This document shows positions 51,101 to 62,400 of a DNA stretch of 64,000 nt, piece after piece; the stretch's first letter is position 1; each line of letters begins with the position of its first letter. The stretch lies in assembly GCA_034509925.1 (NCBI GenBank), contig CM067535.1, positions 4,961,001-5,025,000 of the forward strand, read 5' to 3'. The DNA is from Hirudinaria manillensis. Its lineage: Eukaryota > Annelida > Clitellata > Hirudinida > Hirudinidae. The translations under genes and the position numbers were made by a program. Under the pieces are notes generated by a model. It was not told the DNA's origin, made no database searches, and worked only from the letters and a program-made list of their open reading frames with translations.

Positions 51101-52715
51101 AGAAACAGAAACAAATGATTCATTAAAATATGTCAGTGAAATAACCGGCGAAACTCAATCTGATTCTCAAGAAAAAACAAAAAATCAGCCCAATGCGCGG
51201 ATTAAATATATTGATGAAGAAACAAACAATATAACTGGAAGGTCCAATTCAATTTCAATTGCCTCATCTCCAAGTAGTAAGATGTTCTTTGTTGATCCAT
51301 TCACCCAACCGTTTTCAAATGCGAGATTAAATCATTCGATCCATCCGATAGAAGGAGACTCAATTGTTTATAAGCCAAAATATAAATCAAACTTTGAGGA
51401 GGATAATGCAGGCACGAATGAAAGAGGAGAGCCTATTTTAGATGCTGAAGACTTTCTAGAAACGGAAGTAAAAAAACCTGACTTTGAACTGGCAATGGAT
51501 TTGCTTAAAGTTAGCAAAAACGAATTAAATTTTAACCAAATCTGTGGAGACAAACCGCTTGAAGGCTTAGAAAACCAACTCCCATTAAAATGTATTTTTC
51601 AATCTCAAATTCTGCGAAATGATCCAGAGAGATCCAAGAGTGGCTTGCTTAAATCCATCACTCCCATATCTTACGATTTCTTAAGTGAAACGAGTTCAGG
51701 ATTGACACCCGATTATGAACTTAAAAATAACAGGAGCGACGACTTGACAAATAATGCAAACGCACTTGATGCAAATTGTTCTTCCTATGAAGTGTCAAAC
51801 ATGGGGGTTACCGAATGCTGTAACAAAAATAGGCAAATTTCTGCCGATGTCCGTGACCGGGCAATTACAGATCCTGATATCTCCTCCATTGTTAGCACGG
51901 ATTTCTTAATTGAGAAATGTGAATCGAAAGGAGAAATGCTAGAACAAACGCACAAATGTAATTTTTGCCCTGTTACCCCTTTAGGAAAAAACAATGTAGG
52001 GATCAAAATGGAAAATAGACGAGCGCATGTTGTTGAGGATAGGTCAGGTGTTGAGGTTGTTACAAATGTTTGTAACAGTGATACATCGGACGACCTATTG
52101 ATTTCCTCAAAAGAGACACTTCTTTCAGCAAACGAATTGGAAAGCAACTTTGACCCCATGAAGACTAAATTCGGACCGAATCCGATGATTTGTACTTTTT
52201 CGACAACAGTCAATAATTCTGACCATGCTAAAAGTGATCTTTCAAGTTCACTTTCGAAGTCTGATTTGGTGGGCAAGAAGGACGGTTATATTTTAGCCCT
52301 AGACGCACTAGAAAATAAGCGAGTTTCGTCGTCGACGTTGTCCACAAATTCTACTATTTCATCGGACTCTTCGGGTTCGTTTGTGGTTTCACATCTTCAA
52401 AATATGAACCATAAGCGAGTTCCAGGAAATTTTTTGGTGAGAGATTCAATGGGAAGAAGCAGCAAGGGTCTGATTAACTGGCGCGATAAAGATTCGATCG
52501 GCTCCGATAAACCAATAACACTCGGTCGTTTTGATAATCGAAGCTATCTTCCTGATGGAAGCTATGTAAGTTTGCCCTCCAACAAGGAAAATTTCAATCA
52601 TTTCCAAGATTCGAGGAAATGGGAATTTGGAAGCACACCGCGAACATTAGAAGATCTTTACATGTCTCCCCTAAAAATGCCATTCGAACTAGATTCATCG
52701 GAGCTAATGCTTTAA
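45165..52715 (+). CDS. Very large disordered protein with KRAP motifs, cordon-bleu-like (tentative)
   Basis: Four exons join in phase: 45165-46439, 46833-47114, 47639-48240 and 48411-52715; about 2150 residues, with the start either at an ATG at 45113 or in an unseen upstream exon (the poly-T tract ending TTTAG at 45164 favours a splice acceptor). Three proline-basic motifs occur in exon 1: RKKRNAPPPPP, FKRPAPPPPPRKP and RKKRLAPLPPPR. These resemble the KKRRAPAPPPP (KRAP) motifs of cordon-bleu (COBL/COBLL1), actin-nucleation proteins. The rest is Ser, Asp, Lys and Asn rich, low in hydrophobic residues, and likely disordered. I find neither a Cobl ubiquitin-like domain nor a WH2 actin-binding motif, so the name is a suggestion. 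The last exon is 4.3 kb and ends DSSELML. The acceptor chosen at 48410 is the only in-phase one before the open frame. Confidence 0.75.
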
Positions 52716-53050
52716 GATAACAAAAGGAAAATGGCTACCTAACATTGATTGCTGGCACACATTGATTCAAGATGGTGAAGCTATAACTTAAATAGCTAAT
52801 CAATATTGTATTTGATTTGTTTGACTCAATTTTTTTTACTTGCTCTAATTTTTTGTACTTTGATTTGCTTATTTGTATCGACCTTGTAATCTGAATTGAA
52901 AAACTTTGATCAAAACAAGGTTTAAAAAACTTTAAGCTTCTTTTCTTGTGCGCAATGGAATTAGATTTGTTATTTATTTTTTGAAAATTGAAAAAATGTT
53001 TCGTACTCAAATCAACTTAATAAATCTAATTATAAGATTTTACTGGTCAA

Positions 53051-53113
<63 letters not shown>

Positions 53114-54488
53114 TTGTCAATATTTGAATGTATTTATGCAACGCGATTTGTAACTAATTAACGTTAGAAATAAGCATTTTTGTAAAATGAAATTAAGCAT
53201 AACGACGGTTTGCTAAAAATAGTAATATTTATTTATAAAACGATAATTATGATTATTATTTTGGTTGCAATTAGGCAGTGACGAATGCTCTCGTGGAGGA
53301 ACGAGACTTCTGATTTTTTGTTTTCCTTCTTCAAAAATCTTAATTAAAGACAGATGCCTCGTGATACGAAGACTTTCTAAGAGTTTTCTACAAAAAGAAA
53401 AAAAAAAACTAGGAAAAAAATTAATAAAAACAATTCGCAGCTCCGAGGTTTTTTGACAATTTTGTTATATGTAACTCCGAAATAGCACCTCGTAATTATT
53501 CCCAGCTATTCATCAAATAATGTTTTGACAATTGGTGCAAAACTGGCCAGATGGAACCGTGGCCTACGAATTCCGTGCCAAACAAAATACATTAATAGGT
53601 GAAAGAATCATTAGTAGAAGATGGGCTACTGGATGTACTCGTCCATGATGTCTGAAAATGCTACTCGAATTTACAAGACGAAGAAAAAATACCATTATCA
53701 GTCCGAAGAAATTCCGAGGAAAAGGGCAATATTTCGGGCTGAGATGACCAAAGCCGACATAAAATTAAATTAAAAATATACTTATTCATTCGCCACAGGT
53801 TATGAATCCATTTTATTAGTATGTAAGCAACAGAGAATCGCGCAGTTTGGGCGATTTAAATCTGCAAGCGAGGGTTTTACAGAGAATAAATATTAATTTT
53901 TCATAAAATAATTGTTAAATCAATGATTGAAGGATCAAGGTTATTATGTTAGATGATGCAAGCAGAACGAATGATGATACCATCGGTCCTTTGTTGGATG
54001 TTAGCCGCTCTTGGTCTAAAAAAGGTGCAAGAGCTTTAGATGAAATGCTCATATTTACGATAGTATTTTATTAATATCTTCTTTAGCCATAGTTAAATTA
54101 AAGAACAAACTCACACCTATTATGTTATATTTATAGTGCCTAGCCATAAAGAGCTTATGTTTTATATTTATAGCATGTATGTATAGTCATATATGTATGT
54201 ATGTAATCGCTATTTTACTATTGCAAAAAAGAAAAGTTAGGTATTTCGTTCAGATATCTTAAAATTCCAGTAAAATCTTAAATTCTCCCCCTAAAACCAG
54301 CAGAGTAATTGTCTGCATATATATAATCTGCATATCTGTAAATATTTCTGCTCATTCTGAACACAGCAAAATTCCGGGGATAGGAGCTATTCACCCCCCA
54401 TAAATTTGAAATAGCTCGAAAGTAAAGGACCTGAATAAAACACTGGCTAAGTTGCATTCTTAATGAATAAGTTACGAATTAAAAGTGG
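52716..54488. other. Intergenic region with an AAT microsatellite
   Basis: AT-rich spacer between converging genes. Apart from the AAT repeat I find no gene. The frame at 53265-53456 has no support, and AATAAA at about 53019 could end the upstream transcript. Confidence 0.4.
53050..53111. repeat. (AAT)n microsatellite
   Basis: About twenty uninterrupted AAT triplets downstream of the KRAP-motif gene. Confidence 0.95.
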
Positions 54489-56351
54489 TCATTTACCAGG
54501 CTTCAAGCGATGTCTTCTACCGAATTCATCTTCTGCGTCAATTTCATAGCTGGCGTTACTTGTCCTGTTGCTATCCAAGTGGCCTCGGTGGCGGTGGCGA
54601 TGATGATGATGATGACGGTGGACGTCCTGTGCTTTCGTATTGGCAGTTCCAACACCTCCTCGCTGGTTTTCGTTCTTCCATAAGTCATTGTGCTGCCCAG
54701 TCTTCTGCGGACCAGTATCATCCAGATCGGAATCGTCATCGTCATCTTCGTCATCCTTGCGTCTTTTAGGAATAAAGGTGCGCTTGGATCCATGATATCG
54801 TCTCGTGAGGACAAAGGTGTGGACGGGTGGATCGGTTGAACTATGTTTCGGAATGTGTGCTATGCCTTCATCCTTCTCAAAATGATGCCCAAATTTTGTC
54901 AAGTCTTTAATTTCCAATTCAGAACGAGTCTTTGGGCCTTCTGTGGTGGTATATTGGCCAGGAGAGCAGACACTACTGTTGATGTTAATCATGTCGTTGA
55001 GAAACATATCCACCATCTTAACTATCTTCGGTACCATGGCAGCACCTTCCCCCGGGCACATTTGGCTTGTTTCATGTTCTACGCATTTACTCAGAACGCT
55101 AGGAAGACTGTCACGTTAAAGATGTCAATGTTAAATATATTGATGTTTATTAAATTGTCTGTAGTCAGTCTATGTCTGAGAACACCAAGCAACCTAGATG
55201 GTACTCAACACATCACGAAAACTCTCTACAACCTACGTTTTTTCCAAGTTCATTTTAGAAAGTTCTGGATATTTTTTTACTTCGATTAATCTACTTAATC
55301 TTAATTAATGCATAAATCCTGCTAAAAGCTGACGAACGTATATTTATTAAAAGCCAGATTTTTTTTATGGTCCTTTTAAAGCTGGCAATTATCAAAAAAG
55401 TCCACATCGACTTCAACAAATGCTTTTCAAACTTACTCGCAAACGGAGTTTCCGGACGTTTTGAAAGAGAAGTAAGAGTCGCATTTTTGTATTCCGCTAC
55501 TCAGCGCCAACTCTTTCAAGCATGCTTGGTTTTCATTAAAATCTGCAAATTATTCTAGTGCCACTCTTGATCACGATAATGTTTCAATTAATTATTAAAG
55601 ATAGGAAGACATTTCACGAGGACAATGACGATGAAAATGCAAATAATTAGAATTCATAATTATACTTGTTATTATAATTATAATTGTTATAAATCAATGA
55701 ATCAATTCAATCTACCGATGTATTCTTCCACGCATATGTAGTCAAAAAGTTTTTTGGCATTTTGCCAAGAATCAACATGAAACTTTCTGGCCTTTGACTG
55801 CCCTTGACAAGAACTGAGGAGCGACTCGAAGCATTGGTCAGCTTGAGCAAACATTCTATTTGGAAGATGTTAATCGATATTCATTGTTAGTTCGAAGTTT
55901 AATTTATATTACAATATGATAATTTCACATAATTATGTACCCACAACGGTAATTGACCTAGTTAACGACTATTTGTTATTTTTTACATTATATAAAATTT
56001 ATTCCTCTACGGTAAAAAATGCATAAGAAAAGGTTAACATTGACTTATACCTAGAAGTATAGATATAATGACAGAAAGAGTTCAATGATATTCGACTGCA
56101 CATGCGAATAGCGTTATGAATTCTGCTTAAAAAGGAAGCATACATGTAACCCTTCTCGACTTAATACTACAGAATGAGTAGAGCTAAACAATTAATTTGT
56201 TATTCCAAAGAAACTCACAGGCACTTTTCATGAAGGGGCACTTCGAATATGCCAAAGACTAGCAGGGCATTCAGCTTGGACGAATTGGTCGTTAACTTTG
56301 GATAACAAGTCGCGAGGTTGCAGGATCCAGCTTGATGTTGGCTTGCTATTT
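54489..56351 (-). CDS. Cys-rich and His/Asp-rich protein, probably secreted (5' end not found)
   Basis: Three exons join in phase: 56219-56351, 55716-55855 and 54489-55078. The first two carry a spaced cysteine pattern (GSCNLATCYPK, EKCLMFAQADQCFESLLSSC, LFDYICVEEY) and exon 3 begins with HETSQMC and SSVCSPGQY. This Cys spacing looks like an extracellular helical domain, though no known family was matched. The second half of exon 3 changes character: a basic segment with dibasic sites (TRRYHGSKR, IPKRRKD), an acidic run (DDEDDDDDSDLDD), then a histidine cluster (DVHRHHHHHRHRHRGH). The gene ends LKPGK, stop at 54489, although a GTAAAT donor overlaps the stop. The exon before 56351 should supply a signal peptide and end in phase 1; I could not find it. 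Possible metal-binding or processed secreted protein. Confidence 0.62.
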
Positions 56352-59300
56352 CTGAGATAAATGAAGAAAATTTATTTATTATAAAAATTATAAAATTATG
56401 TTATAATTTAAAAATGATAACATTTATTCAATGGTGAGGCCTTTCATGGGCCTGTGGAATTTTTCCGATGCATTATTTTTAGAATTTAATAAGATTTTAA
56501 TCAAGATGTAGTATTACTTAATAAACGGTAATAAAATAAAAGTTATTACAAAATATAATTTAAGCAATGCATGTTAACTGTGTGTCCTGCAGTGGATGTT
56601 TATTATCAAAAATATTTATTATCACAAATTTTAAGAAATTTTAAGTTATTCTTGCTCAACGTAGAGTATAACGGTGTCGCCATAAAGTTAATATATGAAT
56701 ATAAATTATAATAATTATTAATATTAATAATAATATTATATTTCTAATATATATTACGGGGCTCAAATTTAATGTCGCACAATACAATGCATTCTCGACT
56801 AACCACTGATAAACAGTATGGAAACGATTAAAACGGTTATTCTTTCCATCTGTTTCGTTCCAAATTTCTTAATTGAATGATAAATCATGTTCAGTAATTT
56901 AAATTGTTAATGTAAGAATTATTAAGTTTAAATATTATGTAAATTGTAGCTGAAAGATGATGGCCTGCTTTAATAATATCGCTTTAGTTTTAATAATACA
57001 AAGAAAGTGCCCTGGTAATATCTCAAATCCCAAAGTCGAACCAAATGAATAAAAACCTTGAACAAAGTTGATTCTAATTAATTCTAAGAAAGGACTGAAT
57101 ATTTGTAATATATAGAAAATACTCCACGTAAATGACTTTACGATCGCACGAACCGCTTTATACATGAAGAGACTACGAAATGTTTTTATTCAGGCCACGA
57201 GGCTGCAGTGACAGCGCGATAGATTCTAATTATTTTCATTCCCAAATTATCTTCAGCAGTATTAAAGACAACTTCAACAAGACGCTGAAAGCGACAAGCA
57301 ACAGAAGGTGGATTATACGAAAGCAACTTAACAACGCTAGCTCTAAGCTTTATAGTGCACAGTAAAGTCTTCAAATTATTCAAATAACTTGTTAACCAAA
57401 TAAAGAACAGCCTTAAATAAAATCACCATCTTCTGGTTGGAATAAAACGATTTATTACTTAAAATAATGTCATAAATATCACATAACATTGGTTAAGAGA
57501 GCATAACATTTACCGTCTTATATCGTGCTTAAATATTATTTCGAAGTAACTACATTTTACGATTATCGCAGGAAAAGATAATTACTTCAAAAAAAAAAAA
57601 AAATCAAGAAGGAATTTAAAAAAAGACTTCAAAGGTCGAGAGGTCGTTTTTTAAGGGCGGAGAGTTATGTGATGTTCGACTACTTAAAACGAAGCACACT
57701 CCCTCTCACTCGACATAAAAAGAGTACAGTCGTGTGGATGCCTCCGCGATGACAAATTCTGTATAATCGTGATTTTTTCGCGATTACTCGGTTACTCTAT
57801 TATAATTGTCCGTCACGAATGTTCCAACAATTCGCTAAATATAGCCGATGCTCCCAAGGCATTGCTCAAGACGTCAGTCTGTCATATTTTTTTAAATTGA
57901 ACCTCAGGAGATACGAGGTCGCCCAAAGGGATAGAGGTAGCAGGCCGGGGCTCTATGTCTTAAGTCTCAATGTGGATCAGATGATATGATTTCGGGACTT
58001 TTTGGAATGAGTAGAACTTGAAAAGCGACATAACAAAATGTAGCATCAAACATGTAACGTTCCGAGCCTTACAAATTTTATAATCGATGTCATCGTGAAC
58101 TCTGACCTGAGATTATTGATGAATCATGCCGGAAAAAGCCACAAATAATGCTGTGCAGAATGTAATGTTAAAGGCCTTTAAATGACAACGCCCTCACCAC
58201 ATTAATTAGTCGATTAGTTCGCAGATTCGTTAGCATTCGGACATGGTTAATTTAAATTCTTTTAATTGTTCTTATTTCTGAGTAATCTTTTTTTTTTTAT
58301 GTAGCCGTATCAACACTGCTCGAAAAAGAGTTCCTTCCGTCATTACATCTTACGGCCCAGCTTTTTAGCCTCGGAGACTCGGCAAAGTTTGCCATTCAGC
58401 AATTTCATCGCAACTTTCCAAATTCGAAAGATGCATAAGTTTTATTGCAATTATCATTCAAGTGAAATGCAACTTACTTCATCGGTCCGAGACTTTCGTT
58501 CTAACCCTAACCTTAATTCCAATCTCATCCTTAACCCAATCTTATCAGTTGTTTTCATGTCATTGCTTGTAAATATCTTTTATTTGAAAAAAGACTCGGT
58601 TTTGGTTAACCTCATCCAAAACGTGAAACTCCTATCTTGAAAGTCTCTTTCGACGAGTCTTTTTAACTAGTTAGTATATTCCCTAATGTATTAAAACATC
58701 TTTAGCCGACTTTTATGTTTATGTATTGCAATAAACCCGTTCCTCAAACTAATTATAGAAGGTCAGATTTATTGAAAGTGTTCAGATGGCTTGGAAGATG
58801 TACAATGCTCAATTGTATAAGAATTGGAATGTGCTGTTTCTATTACTCTCGCTCTGCTTTTCGAGATAAATCTATTTGTCTAGATTCATAACCAAAGACT
58901 CTGAATAGTACCAATTAATTAATTCTCAAATTATATTGCCACTCAATTTAATTAACTACTAAATTAATTAATCAGCAATATAATTTTAATTATTCTTCAT
59001 TTATCTGGATCCAGGGATCACCCAGTATTAATCCGTTCACCCATTTAAACTTACATCAATGTTTCCACTAAAGCATAAAGGCATATCAATACATACTTTT
59101 ATTAAAAAGTCAAGGAGTTACAGCATGGAAGATGTTACTTAGATCAAGACAAACTTTAATTTAATGTTATTAGACGATTTATTTGTACTGTGAGGCACGT
59201 GACCAACATATCAATCATCTGTAATCAGGAGCAAGAGTTGTCATTTCTAAGGTCGTGCTACCTGGGTACGACGAATAAGAGTTAAGTGCTTCAAATTACA

Positions 59301-59434
59301 TGATTAATATGTATTATATATATTAATTTATATGTATGATTTATATATACATACATACACTAAATGCACTAAATAGCCTTCTTTGTGACAACGGTAGCAG
59401 CAATAGATAAAATAAAATGAAATATTTTTAAAGT
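56352..59434. other. Long spacer between two minus-strand secreted-protein genes
   Basis: About 3 kb, AT-rich. It should hold the first exon of the Cys/His-rich gene and 3' sequence of the CTCK gene. Open frames at 56935-57165 and 57186-57383 show no signal peptide or in-phase donor. A poly-A run lies at about 57587-57601 and a short CCCTAACC-type run at 58501. AATAAA on the minus strand near 59100 is a candidate polyadenylation signal for the CTCK gene. Confidence 0.35.
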
Positions 59435-62400
59435 CTAACCACAGCAAGCGACCATCTCGAAGCAATTAATGTATAACTCTCTGAATCTCTTGTGAATGGT
59501 TAGTACCGCAGATGATCCGTAAAACACCCCCTCCTTCACAAATTTGGACAAGCCATCTTCTGCATCTCCCTAAATGTTTCCGTCGAATATTCAAAAATTG
59601 TTCAAGACTCTTTGCAAAATAATTTACTCACATAGTCAATCACCAAAGTATTTCCAATGGTTAGGCTAAATGTTCTCACTCCTTTCATCTGAAACTTCAC
59701 TCCCAATATGATCCACTGTGTACTACATTCCTCTAAGATGTCCACAGTAATATCAAATCCTTTTTGCAGTATGGCTGGAGGTGACCAAAATTTCTTTTCC
59801 GAAACCTGTGTGTCACATTCAATAATTCTATGAAAAATTGAACTTATTGAAATTATTAGCTATCTGCATAATATAGGAAACGTAGTTTAATTTGAACTTA
59901 ATGATGATCATGTTACCAAGTCGTACCAAGTCCCTAATATTTCTGTCGATCACCGGCTGACCAGATTGTAAGAGGAGGACTATTCTGACATTGTTTCTTG
60001 ATTTTGGCTTTACGTACAGATGAGGCAATTTTGAATCACACAATGCTAATAAATGATTAATTTGTTTAATGCACAATAAATTAACATTCGAGAACAAGCT
60101 TTCCAAATTTGAGGAAATTCTAGGGCTTACGTGCTGGCGTTGCTTGAACTGTGGTTGTAGAAGCTGCAATATTATATTTAGTTATATTTTACTCAATCTG
60201 TCACTTTAATAATGCGAGTGTTCTTAATATTTAATGGAGTCCTTTTATACTTATCTAATGAATGCTGTTGAATTAAAACATGACAAGGACTCTAAAACTA
60301 ACGTCCGTCCCCATCCAGGCAATGACCTTCCTGGCAGTTACACGTGTCATATACGAATACTGTCAAAATCTGAGCTTCACTCGGTGTAAAACCAGGTCCA
60401 GTGCAGTTTATTCCAGTAATGTTGATAAAGGATCCAGTTCCACCACAACACTGGCAGGATCTGAAGAAATGGCATAAACATGGATTACTGTGGAAGATTA
60501 CATCTAGTTTTAGAGAACTTTCATCAGTTTGTTGCAAAGACAAAAAAAAAGACGATTAGTAATAGTGATAAAACATAACAATATACCTGACTGGATTTAT
60601 AAAAGGACCGTTAACAAATGCCACGTGCCCCTGTGTATAACTTTCACAAATTCCTCTGCAGGTGGTAATCTCAAACTCTGAACTTGGAAATTGACAAGGT
60701 ATAGAGTTGTCGATTGCCCATTCCAGGACATTTCTTTTTTCCAACTTACATTCAATAGCTGTCTGGGGCGTTATTGTAGACGTAGCTAAAACAAACATTT
60801 TAAAAACATTTTCTTGAAAAATCTTGTTATGAAGATTCATTGTGGATATCTTTAGATGTTGAAAAGTTTAAAATGCAAAACCTTGAGTGGTTTCTACAAC
60901 AGTGGTAGGCATTTCGGTAGGAACGGCGATTGTTGTTGTCGGAAAAGTGGTAATTTGCGTAGTTGTCGGGACAGACGTTGTTTCTGTAGTTGTTGTGGCG
61001 GAGGTGCTGGTGCTGCTGGTGGTGGTGGTTTGAGTGGTGGACGTGGTCGGAGCGGTGGTGGATGGCCTCGTCACGGGAACAATATCTGCAGCAATAGCTT
61101 TATAAAGACTTTTTTTACGTATGCGTACTTCGCAACTTTTTGACTTGTAATATGTGTCCCTACTTATGTTTATTTAAATTGTTGCCTTTAATTAAATTCT
61201 GCATTATTAAAATGCTAGAAAATCATTACTAAATGTTTTAACATGCTCTAAAAATTCGTTTCAAATTCAGAAGCACACTTCAACATTTGAAATAAATATT
61301 GATTGAGTCAATATCACACTCTTTGCTATTTTCTAATGGTGAAATGAAGATCTACGTGAAATGTATATTCTAAAACCATGCACTAAAGTTGTAAAGACAC
61401 CCTACCACAGCAATAGATAATTTCCACGTCGTACACGCTACAACGCTTCCGTCTTTCTTCGACCATGATCTCGACTGTGGATCCTTCAAAGATTCCTTCT
61501 TTGTAAATCTTTGTTACTTCGCCTCCTTGCACTTCCATCTAAAATAATGAGAAAATAATGTTGTGTCAAATGGATCGATTAACTCGTGGATTCACCAAAA
61601 TCCATTTCGTCATTAAGTAGAAGAGTCATTATTCAGAAAAGATGAAAACCTCAATTATTATTCTAATAATTTTTATTCATAATAATTTTTATTCATAATA
61701 ATTTATTACTCATAATAACAATATCATTATTGTTTATTATTATAATTTATTTTTATATGTTGTTATTATTATATTAATAATATGATAAGTACCTCTGACA
61801 AAATAGATTGTGTACCAACGAACAGAGAAAATTGGGTGACTCCTTTGAGGGCAAACTTGATGCTCACTACAAACCAATTGTTACATGCCTCCAGATTGGT
61901 GATAGCAATAATGAATCCCCCTGCCAAACTGACTGGAGGAGACCAAAGAGGTTTAGGAAGGAATATGTCACTTTTCTTCAGATCACGGATGACCATGCTG
62001 TTTTCACTAATCAATTGAGCCTCATAATCAAAGGTACACTTGATATTGATAACGTATGGCTTGCGACACGATCCGGCTTCTAAATAAAAGTCAATTCCAG
62101 TTATGCTTAAGTTAAAAATGATAAATAACCAATCGGTTACTATTAACCAAATATATCACAAGAATGTGATTTTTTAAGCATTTAAACAATCTGCATTTCT
62201 AATGTTCCTCATACCTGATCCACTTTGGTCACTTTTATCAAATCCTTTATCAGAAACCTGCAATCTAAGATCATTCAGTGATGGAGATACGGAAGTATCA
62301 ATGCTTTCATCCCACAATCCGTGCATTGAAACTTTACTCTGCGATTTTGTACTCCTTTGGAATGGCCTAAATTTTCCGGAATTTGGTGTTATAAGTTCCC

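Noticed and set aside
51785..52276. 163-codon minus-strand open frame
   Set aside because: Exact antisense shadow of the long KRAP-gene exon; Ser-rich plus-strand codons leave the other strand open. No splice context or family likeness.
54485..54769. Plus-strand frame rich in Asp
   Set aside because: Antisense of the histidine codons (CAT/ATG) in the minus-strand Cys/His-rich gene.
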